Source: Hominenteromicrobium sp964531265 (GTDB lineage: Bacteria > Bacillota > Clostridia > Oscillospirales > Acutalibacteraceae). Taken from it: a DNA stretch of 64,000 bases. The stretch lies in NCBI GenBank assembly GCA_964531265.1, contig CAZHDW010000012.1:7025-71024 (forward strand), written 5' to 3'. This document shows, piece by piece, positions 8,020 to 15,301 of the stretch. The notes under the pieces are model-generated. The model was not told the origin of the DNA and ran no database searches. It was given only the letters and a program-made list of their open reading frames with translations. Each line of letters begins with the position of its first letter. Position 1 is the first letter of the stretch. The position numbers and the translations under genes were made by a program.

Positions 8020-8880
8020 TTATTTTCCCCCTGTTATTTTTATACCGGTAACTGCACGGTCGAGCCCACCGAGATCCCTGTGCACCCGTACATCGCGCAT
8101 TCTGGCCTTAATGAACAAATCCTTTACCGCCTCGGCCTGTGTCTCGCCTATCTCAACGGCAAGCACACCGCCCTCGACCAATTTTTTTGCCCATATATCG
8201 CATATTGCTCTGTAAAAATCGAGTCCATCCGTGCCGCCGTCAAGCGCCGTTTCAGGCTCTCTTTTAACCTCTTTTTGCAGTGTCTCCATATCCGCCGATT
8301 CGATATACGGCGGATTCGACACTATGAAATCCGGGTTTTCGGGCAGAGCCCCGGCAAAATCACTTGAGAATACATCTCCGCGCACAGCCCTGACCTTAAG
8401 CTCCGGGTAGCGCGCAAGGTTTTTTTCAAGATATCCGAAGGCCCCGTCGTAAAGCTCCACCTCCGTAACATCGGCTCCGGTGAGCTTGGCCATCATCAGG
8501 CCGACCGCACCTGTTCCGGCACAGAGGTCGATTCCGACAAGCGGCCTGTTTTTCGGCAGCCTTTGAGCGGTGCTCTCCACCAGAACGGCGGTATCATCCC
8601 TCGGTATCAGCACACCCTCGCCGCAGAGCAGGGTTATATCCATAAAATCCCATTCGCCCAGTATGTATTGCAGCGGCTCGCCGGATATTCTTCTCTCCGC
8701 AAGCCGAAGCAGCAGGTCGGTATCCTCCGGCAGGGCCTCTCTGTCACCGTTTGTAAGTATATCGAGTCGGCTGAGCCCCATGAATTTTTCCAAGAGGCAG
8801 CGTGCCTCAAAGGCCGGGTCATCCACTGCTTCCCCGAGGCGGCGTCTCAGCTCTCTGTCAAGCTCACGCAGTGTCATCAC
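8020..8880 (-). CDS. prmC: PrmC, release-factor glutamine N5-methyltransferase
   Basis: PrmC (HemK) transfers a methyl group from S-adenosylmethionine to the glutamine of the GGQ motif of peptide release factors RF1 and RF2. The 286-residue protein has the N-terminal helical domain, a SAM-binding loop DLCAGTGAVG (residues 118-127) and the substrate-glutamine motif NPPY (189-192, in VSNPPYIES). Its ATGA start overlaps the end of the DUF1385 gene by 4 bases, a pairing common in Firmicutes, where prmC and DUF1385 usually sit near prfA and rpmE; those two are not in this window. Confidence 0.95.
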   Translation of the reverse strand: MMTLRELDRELRRRLGEAVDDPAFEARCLLEKFMGLSRLDILTNGDREALPEDTDLLLRLAERRISGEPLQYILGEWDFMDITLLCGEGVLIPRDDTAVLVESTAQRLPKNRPLVGIDLCAGTGAVGLMMAKLTGADVTEVELYDGAFGYLEKNLARYPELKVRAVRGDVFSSDFAGALPENPDFIVSNPPYIESADMETLQKEVKREPETALDGGTDGLDFYRAICDIWAKKLVEGGVLAVEIGETQAEAVKDLFIKARMRDVRVHRDLGGLDRAVTGIKITGGK

Positions 8881-9815
8881 AGCATATCCTCTCCGTTTTC
8901 GGGTATCACGGCCTCCATCGCAGCTATGGCGGCCTCTATCATCTTGTCATCCGGCTCAAATACGGTAAGCCTCTGCATCCACAGTCCGGGTGCCGCGATA
9001 ATTCGCGTAAGGCGGTTATTATGTCTGCCGCAAAGCTTTATCAGCTCATAGCCGATGCTTACCACTATCGGCAGGCACAACAGCTTGCAGAGGGTTCTCA
9101 GTAGCGGATTTTCAAACGGGATGAAGAAGCCGACGATTATTCCGAGCAGCAGCATGATTATCATAAAGCTCGAGCCGCAGCGCGGATGAAATCTCTTCTG
9201 CGGACGGACGTTTTCCACCGTCAGCGGAAGGTCGCTCTCATAACAGAATATCGTCTTGTGCTCCGCTCCGTGGTACTGGAACGTGCGGCGAATGTCCTCC
9301 ATGCGCGATACGCAGGCAACATACGCCACAAAAATAGCAATGCGCAATACGCCCTCAAATACCGAGCGCCAGCCGGAAATGCCCTCACCGGCCACCTTGC
9401 AGAGCAGGTTGAAGAGCGCGGTGGGTAGCATGAAGAAAAGCAGCACGGCAAGTGCCACACCCAGCACACCGCCAACGGCCACGACGAGGTTCATCACCTT
9501 GTCGCCGAAGGTTCTGTCCAGCCATTTTTCAAACTTTGTCAGGTTTTCGGGGTCATCCTCATCCATTCCGGCCTTCTCCGCCGACAGCATAAGTGCTTTC
9601 ATGCCGAGCCTTAAGGTATCTATAAATGAGAAAACTCCGCGGATGAACGGTTTTTTGAGGAACGGATGCGCTTTTGTGATCGAAGGCGCGGTTATCTCCT
9701 CAACCGTGATATCTCCGTTTTCGTCTACGAATGCGGCGGCATTCTTCTTCGGGCCGACCATCATTATGCCCTCTATAAGTGCCTGACCGCCTATGGATGT
9801 CATTTTCTTTGCCAT
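8877..9815 (-). CDS. DUF1385 (YqhQ-like) membrane protein
   Basis: This 312-residue protein shows the DUF1385 start signature IGGQALIEGIMMVGPK and a conserved RTFQYHGAEHKTIFCYE segment followed by RFHPRCGSSF. Three or more membrane helices are visible (around residues 105-130, 150-170 and 210-250). The family matches B. subtilis YqhQ and its molecular role is unknown. Conserved His, Cys and Glu residues in the AEHK block hint at a metal site or enzyme; this is inference. A ribosome site AAAGGA precedes the ATG. It is the first gene of the group read with prmC, and starts 28 bases past the histidine-kinase stop, so read-through from that operon is possible. Confidence 0.9.
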   Translation of the reverse strand: MAKKMTSIGGQALIEGIMMVGPKKNAAAFVDENGDITVEEITAPSITKAHPFLKKPFIRGVFSFIDTLRLGMKALMLSAEKAGMDEDDPENLTKFEKWLDRTFGDKVMNLVVAVGGVLGVALAVLLFFMLPTALFNLLCKVAGEGISGWRSVFEGVLRIAIFVAYVACVSRMEDIRRTFQYHGAEHKTIFCYESDLPLTVENVRPQKRFHPRCGSSFMIIMLLLGIIVGFFIPFENPLLRTLCKLLCLPIVVSIGYELIKLCGRHNNRLTRIIAAPGLWMQRLTVFEPDDKMIEAAIAAMEAVIPENGEDML

Positions 9816-9843
9816 ATGCTACGTCCTTTCATCACATAAAGCC

Positions 9844-11337
9844 TTATCTGTCCTGTCTTCTTTCCACCACCTGCACACGGCTTGTCGCGGTGGGTATCTG
9901 TGTGGTGTTCGACAGCTCCGGATGCGTCTCCAGCTTCTTCATGGTGGGTATCGTGATTATCACCGTCGTGCCCATTCCCTCGTCACTGTCTATATCCAGC
10001 GAGCCGGAGTGCAGCTCCATTATTTCATTTGCAACAGCCAGACCTATGCCGCTGCCGCGCACATTCTGATTTGCCTTATAGAATTTCTTTTTGACATGCG
10101 GCAGATGCTCCGCCGGTATGCCGCAACCGCTGTCCCTGATAAGAACACGTATGAAGCCGTCATCCTCATATGCGGAAACACGTACCGTTCCGCCGGGATT
10201 CGTATATTTCAGCGCATTGTCTATTATGTTGATGAACACCTGACGCAGGCGGTTTACATCGCCCAGTATAGGTGAAAGCATGGTATCTTCCTCATCATAG
10301 ATGAGCTGCTTATGCTCCGTGCGCGCTCTGTCCGTAAACATATACACGGCCTCGTCAAGCTCTGCCAAAAGGTCTATCTTGTTGAGTATCAGCCTCATTC
10401 GGCCGCTCTGCATACGCGAAAAGTCGAGCAGCTCCTCAACCATTCCGGAGAGCCTCTCCGTCTCGCGCACAATAACGCTCATGCCCTTATCATGGGTCTC
10501 CTTGCCGATACCGCCGCTTTGCAGTGTCTCCGCCCAGCCCTGTATGGCCGTAAGCGGTGTGCGAAGCTCATGGGACACCGAAGAAATAAAGTCATTCTTC
10601 ATTTTTTCGGAGTTTCCAAGCTCCGCCGCCATGTTATTTATGGAGTCGCACAGGGCGCCTATCTCGTCATCCTTGTCCTTTTTGACTCTTACATCAAAAT
10701 CGCCGTGGGATATCTTCTCGGCGGTGGCATTCAGCATACGTATCGGCTGAACTATGGAGCGCACGAAATAGAGGCCCGTCGCCGCAACCATTACTATGAT
10801 GAGTGCGCCGACTGCGATAAGTATCAGCACAACATAGGTTATGTGCCTGTCGGCTCTCTCCATTGAGACCATGTATCTGACAGCGCCGAGCACCGCTCCG
10901 TTTGAGCTGCGCACAACGCGTGTTATCGCCATTACCTTTTCGCTGGAAGCAAGCTTGCCTATCCAGTAGCCATAGCCGGATTCCGAATTCATTGCCGTAT
11001 CAAAGTCCGGCATCGCCTGAGTCTGATCCGGCGCAAAGCCCATAGAGGTCGAAAGTATCTTTCCCGTGCGGCTTATCGCCATTACCTCCATAAGATCCTT
11101 ATCCGGAAAATTCTCCGTGTAGCTTCGAGCTGCTGCGTTGAACTCCGTGGTGGTTTTCATTCCGGAGGAAAGCACCGTGGGAAGCTCATCACTTCTTCCT
11201 ACCAGCGTCATTTGTATGCCGTTATATGCATAGCTCTGCACGACAAAGGACAGCGCCGTAATGCAGGTTGCAAGCAACAGCACCATGACACCGAGGCTGT
11301 TTATCAGCCAACGTCTGGTAATACCCTTTGTAAACAA
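9844..11337 (-). CDS. Membrane sensor histidine kinase
   Basis: This 497-residue kinase has membrane helix 1 (about residues 12-33), an extracytoplasmic sensor of about 130 residues, helix 2 (about 168-192), HAMP (about 193-245), a HisKA box with the phosphorylated His256 (SSVSHELRTPLTAIQGW) and an ATP-binding domain (NALKYTN, DSGCGI, GSGIGLAVANEI). The start is TTG at 11337, seven bases after AAAGGAGG. The partner response regulator starts 48 bases upstream in the same direction. The signal is unknown. The lipoprotein ahead of the pair may be part of the sensing unit or its target. Confidence 0.93.
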   Translation of the reverse strand: MFTKGITRRWLINSLGVMVLLLATCITALSFVVQSYAYNGIQMTLVGRSDELPTVLSSGMKTTTEFNAAARSYTENFPDKDLMEVMAISRTGKILSTSMGFAPDQTQAMPDFDTAMNSESGYGYWIGKLASSEKVMAITRVVRSSNGAVLGAVRYMVSMERADRHITYVVLILIAVGALIIVMVAATGLYFVRSIVQPIRMLNATAEKISHGDFDVRVKKDKDDEIGALCDSINNMAAELGNSEKMKNDFISSVSHELRTPLTAIQGWAETLQSGGIGKETHDKGMSVIVRETERLSGMVEELLDFSRMQSGRMRLILNKIDLLAELDEAVYMFTDRARTEHKQLIYDEEDTMLSPILGDVNRLRQVFINIIDNALKYTNPGGTVRVSAYEDDGFIRVLIRDSGCGIPAEHLPHVKKKFYKANQNVRGSGIGLAVANEIMELHSGSLDIDSDEGMGTTVIITIPTMKKLETHPELSNTTQIPTATSRVQVVERRQDR

Positions 11338-11385
11338 AGCACTTCCTCCTTTTTTTGATATTTGATGTCATTCTAACTCTGAATA

Positions 11386-12090
11386 TCACTGATCCCAGCG
11401 GTATCCGATGCCCCATACCGTCACTATGTATCTCGGGCTGCTCGGCTCGTCCTCTATCTTCATGCGCAGACGGCGTATGTTGACGTCCACTATTTTTTCC
11501 TCGCCCACATAGCTGCTGCCCCACACATGCTTCAATATCTCACTGCGCTTAAGGGCCTTGCCCGCATTGGAAATGAAATATTCCATTATCTGAAACTCCA
11601 CCTGTGTCAGCTCTATCGGCCTGCCGCTCTTTGTGAAGGCCCTGTTTCTGAGGTTCAGCGTGAATATTCCGGAGTGGAGCTCCTCGGAAAAATTCATCTC
11701 CGCCGTGCGTGAATACTGTGCCACTCTGCGGTATACCGCATCCACACGCGCAACAAGCTCGGACGGGCTGAAGGGCTTTGTTACATAGTCGTCAGCGCCC
11801 ATCATAAGGCCGGTGACCTTGTCCATTTCCTGTGTCTTTGCCGTAAGCATGATAATGCCGATGCTGCTGCTCATGCGGCGCAGCTCCTTGCAGACGGCAA
11901 GGCCATCCATGGAACCGGGCATCATTATGTCGAGCACTGCCACGTCGAAATCGCCGCCGCTCTGCTCATATATGCGCATTGCCTCGTCGCCGTTTGCGGC
12001 CTCAACCGCGTCATAGCCGGCTCTTTTAAGATTTATTACCACAAATTCGCGGATGTTCTGCTCGTCCTCTGCAACCAGAATTCTTCTCAT
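11386..12090 (-). CDS. OmpR/PhoB-family response regulator
   Basis: This 234-residue protein has a receiver domain with phosphoacceptor Asp54 (VAVLDIMMPGS), acidic pocket AEDEQN, switch residues LTAKTQ and lysine VTKPF, then a winged-helix DNA-binding domain (IELTQVEFQIMEYF, VDVNIRRLRMKIED, TVWGIGYRW). I chose the ATG at 12090, preceded by GGGAGAG and AGGGAAT; the ATG at 12117 overlaps the preceding gene and has no ribosome site. It lies between a lipoprotein gene and its cognate kinase. It probably regulates cell-envelope genes. Confidence 0.94.
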   Translation of the reverse strand: MRRILVAEDEQNIREFVVINLKRAGYDAVEAANGDEAMRIYEQSGGDFDVAVLDIMMPGSMDGLAVCKELRRMSSSIGIIMLTAKTQEMDKVTGLMMGADDYVTKPFSPSELVARVDAVYRRVAQYSRTAEMNFSEELHSGIFTLNLRNRAFTKSGRPIELTQVEFQIMEYFISNAGKALKRSEILKHVWGSSYVGEEKIVDVNIRRLRMKIEDEPSSPRYIVTVWGIGYRWDQ

Positions 12091-12109
12091 ATTCCCTGTT
12101 CTCTCCCTT

Positions 12110-13477
12110 TTACTCATTCAATATTTTAAAGCCATCGGTTATATTCCGAATCAGCCCACTGTCCACTGAAAGCCCTTCTCCGAGCACCTCAAGCACATAG
12201 ACGCGTCCGGCCTCGTTTCCGAGAAAAACGGCACCGTCATCCTCGTGCTCCTTCCAGGCCTCCTGAGAATAGACCGTTATGGCGGCTATTTCCTCGCGCC
12301 CGATTATCGTGTTGCCCACCTTAGTTCTGTACCGGAAGAAAACCGCCGTGCGCGTGACCGTGTCGTTTTCACACGCGATATTCTCTTCATCCGCAGAAAG
12401 CAGCACAAGATAGTTTTCCGCAGCATTCACTATACTGCCGAGAACCGGCGTAAAGCGGTTGTCCGCCAGACTGTAGGTATTCCACTCGACGCTGTAATCG
12501 GTGGAATCAAGCGGCATATCGCCCTGCTCTATTCTGAGCCGGGCAATCGGTATTTCTATAATGCCGTCGCCGTTTATATCCCTTGCCGTGACCGACACAG
12601 CGGCAGCTCTCTCTGTTTTCTGCTCCTCACCGGTACCGGAAAGCGGTGCCGTCAGCGCCTGTATGGAAGCGTCGTACCCGACTATCTGCGTTGTCATACG
12701 TCCGTCGGCCTTAACACCGTCTATAACGACCGCTCTGCGCGTTGCACTGATATTTGCAAAGCTGACCGATGTATATCTTGTTATCGCCGCATCGAGCGGT
12801 ATGGTCTGGGCAACATAGGATTGTGCACCGTCAAAGCGGAAAACCCTTCCCAGCGGAGCGGATACCGCGCCGTCCGCCTCGGAGCTTTTTGCGGTTTCCA
12901 GAACAAACAGCTCCTGCTTACCGTCCTCATCAAAATCGGTCAGCAGCATTTCACTGTATGTCTCGGCGCTCATCTGCACCTCCTGAACGGTGCTTCCGTC
13001 CTTATGGTACACGGCTATGCTGGCTGTCGCTGTGAGCGGGTCGCCCCAGCCCACCACTATTTCCTCCTGACCGTCCCCGGTAAGATCGCCGAAGAATACC
13101 TTATCCACCTGATTTGCGGCGGATGTGAACCTTGACAGCGAGCTCCATGTGCCGTCCGCACCCTTTGAGAAAAAGTGGATGCAGATGCCGCTCGAATCAC
13201 TGTCCGTATAGAAGCTTACCACTTCCGTATTGCCGTCATCGTCCAGATCCCTCGATATGACAGCGGAGCGATATTCGCCGTTTTTCGGGTATATCATCTT
13301 GATATCGGACTGTGCCTCGGTCATCAGGGCATATATCGCCTGCTGATCCGCCGTGGTCTTTGGCGGAGCCATCAGCGACTGCGCATCAAGGCCCACCATT
13401 TCGGCACAGCCGGTCAGACTTATCAATATCATAAGCAGCGCAAGCAACGCCGCTTTTTTGCAGATTCCGTGCCTCAT
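12110..13477 (-). CDS. FG-GAP/VCBS-like repeat lipoprotein ahead of a two-component system
   Basis: This 455-residue protein begins with a lipoprotein signal (helix ALLALLMILIS, lipobox LTGC, modified Cys24). The body carries at least four short calcium-loop motifs typical of FG-GAP or integrin-like beta-propeller blades: RDLDDDGNTEVV, DLTGDGQEEIV, DFDEDGKQELF and DINGDGIIEIP. It is probably a surface-anchored, Ca2+-stabilised propeller. GGAGG before the ATG at 13477 sets the start, which removes 64 implausible upstream residues. The stop is 19 bases before the response regulator, so the three genes form one operon and the lipoprotein may be an accessory sensor. Confidence 0.85.
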   Translation of the reverse strand: MRHGICKKAALLALLMILISLTGCAEMVGLDAQSLMAPPKTTADQQAIYALMTEAQSDIKMIYPKNGEYRSAVISRDLDDDGNTEVVSFYTDSDSSGICIHFFSKGADGTWSSLSRFTSAANQVDKVFFGDLTGDGQEEIVVGWGDPLTATASIAVYHKDGSTVQEVQMSAETYSEMLLTDFDEDGKQELFVLETAKSSEADGAVSAPLGRVFRFDGAQSYVAQTIPLDAAITRYTSVSFANISATRRAVVIDGVKADGRMTTQIVGYDASIQALTAPLSGTGEEQKTERAAAVSVTARDINGDGIIEIPIARLRIEQGDMPLDSTDYSVEWNTYSLADNRFTPVLGSIVNAAENYLVLLSADEENIACENDTVTRTAVFFRYRTKVGNTIIGREEIAAITVYSQEAWKEHEDDGAVFLGNEAGRVYVLEVLGEGLSVDSGLIRNITDGFKILNE

Positions 13478-13686
13478 TGCCGCACCTCCGAAAACAAAAT
13501 CACAGTTATAGTTCAGTATACCATATTTGCGGCACAGCCGCAAGTTTGCCGGGCGGTTTTCCTTAAACAAAAAATTAAATTTCTGTGACGCCATTGTACA
13601 TTTTCGATTTGCGTGGTAATATAGACTAAAACGTATGTCTCGCCATGCGAAGACAGTAAAAACAGACAAAGGGCAGGTACTTCCTC

Positions 13687-14148
13687 ATGAAAAACTTTTT
13701 CCTCAAAAAGCTTACTCTTCCGTGTGTTATACTCATGCTGGTGCTGTGCATCGCATTTACGGGCTGCGCAAGCCGCCGCACCGTTACCGCCGACGAATTT
13801 ATAGCAGTGTGCGCCGACGCCGGCTTCACGCTTGAAGATATCTCCTCTCAGTTCGGCGCCGACCTCATCACCACCGCTCTGACCTACAGCGACGAGGATT
13901 CAAATGCGATTGCCTACTACACCTTTACAAAGACCTCCGATGCGAAATCGAACTATGCGAAGTATTACAGCAGCCTGAACATGGGCACCGAGAACGAGAA
14001 GCACATCGACTCTGCCGAATACAACCGCTACTATGCAAAGACGGATTCGGCTACGGCGCTCCTTTACAGAAACGGAAACAATATCATCTATATTGCAGGT
14101 CACGACACAGAGACCCTCACAGCACTCATCGAGACACTCGGCATATAA
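13687..14148 (+). CDS. Small lipoprotein, paralogue of the next gene
   Basis: This 153-residue protein has a lipoprotein signal with lipobox FTGC (modified Cys27). The mature domain begins TADEFIAVCADAGFTLEDI and ends with YRNGNNIIYIAG and a TLTALIETLGI helix. The same landmarks occur in the gene at 14277, so the two are tandem relatives with different membrane anchors. No known family is recognised. It is transcribed away from the two-component lipoprotein operon and ends at a strong terminator. Confidence 0.8.
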   Translation: MKNFFLKKLTLPCVILMLVLCIAFTGCASRRTVTADEFIAVCADAGFTLEDISSQFGADLITTALTYSDEDSNAIAYYTFTKTSDAKSNYAKYYSSLNMGTENEKHIDSAEYNRYYAKTDSATALLYRNGNNIIYIAGHDTETLTALIETLGI

Positions 14149-14159
14149 CACACACGCTC

Positions 14160-14189
14160 AGCGGCGGGAGAATATCCCGCCGCTTTTTT
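14160..14189 (+). terminator. Rho-independent terminator
   Basis: A perfect 10-base GC-rich stem (14160-14169 with 14175-14184) and a T-run of six end the small lipoprotein gene. Confidence 0.92.
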
Positions 14190-14202
14190 ACTGCCGATTC
14201 TA

Positions 14203-14231
14203 TTGCAAAGCGTTATAGCCTGTGCTATAAT
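14203..14231 (+). promoter_or_regulatory. Sigma-A-type promoter
   Basis: TTGCAA (14203-14208), a 17-base spacer and TATAAT (14226-14231) lie about 45 bases ahead of the ATG at 14277, showing that the second paralogue has its own promoter. Confidence 0.75.
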
Positions 14232-14276
14232 TAATTTGTTAGTCGCTTAATCGAGTTTATGCTTCGGAGTTGTATT

Positions 14277-14834
14277 ATGATGAGTGTGATAAAGAAGATA
14301 TTTGGCGCTGTTATCGGATTTTTCAAGGGCATAATCGGCTGGATACAATACCAGGAGTTCAAGCCCAACAAGGACATCGTGGGTATTTTTGTGGCACTGC
14401 TCTGCGCCGCCGCGCTGTTCTATCTGCCCTCATACGACCCCGGCTTCTCCATGACGGCGGATGAATTCGTCGATGTCTGCGAGGACTACGGGCATGAGCT
14501 GGTGGACATAACGGATGATTTCCGCGAAAGATATGTCAACAAGGTTGTGACCGACACCGAGGACGACTACATATTGAAGTTCTATTCCTGCAAACGCGAC
14601 ACCAGTGCAAAGTTCTATGCGGCAAGGGAATGCGTTGAGATACGCAGGGATTTCGGCGGTCATGAAACGGATTTCACAAATGCGGAATTCAGCCTGACGA
14701 CCTTCAAATCGTTGCATTACAGCACGATAGTATATCGCAACGGCTCGGATCTTCTCATAATACACTGCCCGGCCTCGGACAATGCCACTCTTGAGGCGCT
14801 GTCCAAAAAATGCCGTATACCGACAATTAAATAA
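14277..14834 (+). CDS. Membrane-anchored paralogue of the small lipoprotein
   Basis: This 185-residue protein has a short basic N-terminus, an amphipathic segment (FGAVIGFFKGIIGW) and one membrane helix at about residues 34-51, followed by a domain related to the preceding lipoprotein: MTADEFVDVCEDYGHELVDITDDF at its start, YRNGSDLLIIHCP and TLEALSKKC at its end. The start at 14277 has GGAG seven bases ahead; the ATG six codons earlier does not. No known family or function is recognised. Both domains would face the outside of the cell. Confidence 0.78.
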   Translation: MMSVIKKIFGAVIGFFKGIIGWIQYQEFKPNKDIVGIFVALLCAAALFYLPSYDPGFSMTADEFVDVCEDYGHELVDITDDFRERYVNKVVTDTEDDYILKFYSCKRDTSAKFYAARECVEIRRDFGGHETDFTNAEFSLTTFKSLHYSTIVYRNGSDLLIIHCPASDNATLEALSKKCRIPTIK

Positions 14835-14846
14835 CCGGAAGCAATT

Positions 14847-14876
14847 AAGGGATGACCTCGAGGTCATCCCTTTTTT
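14847..14876. terminator. Palindromic terminator
   Basis: A perfect 26-base palindrome (14847-14872) followed by a T-run on the plus strand ends the membrane-anchored paralogue. The minus-strand MecA-like ORF runs into it. Confidence 0.88.
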
Positions 14877-15151
14877 ATCGCATTGCCGATGCGTGCAACG
14901 GCATCAGGAATACAGCAGTCCGTCTGTTCGGACGCATATGCCGCAAGACACCTGCCCGCGCCGATATATGCCCCGTACTCCGTAAACAGGCTGCGCGCCG
15001 CGATGCGCTCCGAAAGCTTCACCGTAACGCACAGGATGAAGCCTCTGCCAAGCCTTGACACAGAGGATGAGGTGACGTGTAGCACATCGACCGCACGCTC
15101 CACTGCGTCCAGCATATCCCCTGCACAATCAAAGCAGAATACAAGCGGCAC
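14864..15151 (-). CDS. MecA C-terminal-domain-like small ORF, start uncertain
   Basis: This 95-residue frame resembles the C-terminal half of MecA, the adaptor that feeds substrates to ClpC: a helix DMLDAVERAVDVL, then SSVSRLGRGFILCVTV, then LFTEYGAYIGAG and a closing segment AYASEQTDCCIPDAVARI, in the order found in MecA (YKxxxYYLVL, LSEYG, EYGKxIxxxNAxxxL). The N-terminal substrate-binding half is absent. The listed GTG start lacks a near ribosome site, but GGAGGTGATC, the exact complement of the 16S tail, lies at 15184-15175, and the in-frame codon at the right distance is ATA (15172). It may be a fragment or a gene with an odd start. Confidence 0.45.
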   Translation of the reverse strand: MPLVFCFDCAGDMLDAVERAVDVLHVTSSSVSRLGRGFILCVTVKLSERIAARSLFTEYGAYIGAGRCLAAYASEQTDCCIPDAVARIGNAIKKG

Positions 15152-15260
15152 AGGCGGAGAAACGATCCGTATACGATCACCTCCGTTTCCGTGCGGTCTC
15201 CTGCCAACATCATTCTACTCAATTTTCCGCACAAGGTGCATGGCCTGTGGAAAAACACAT

Positions 15261-15297
15261 AAAAACACCGTACCCGAATATGACTCCGAGTACGGTG
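15261..15297 (-). terminator. Terminator of the P-type-ATPase-like gene
   Basis: An 11-base stem with one wobble (15266-15276 with 15287-15297) followed on the minus strand by TTTTT lies five bases past the gene's stop codon. Confidence 0.88.
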
Positions 15298-15301
15298 CAA
15301 A

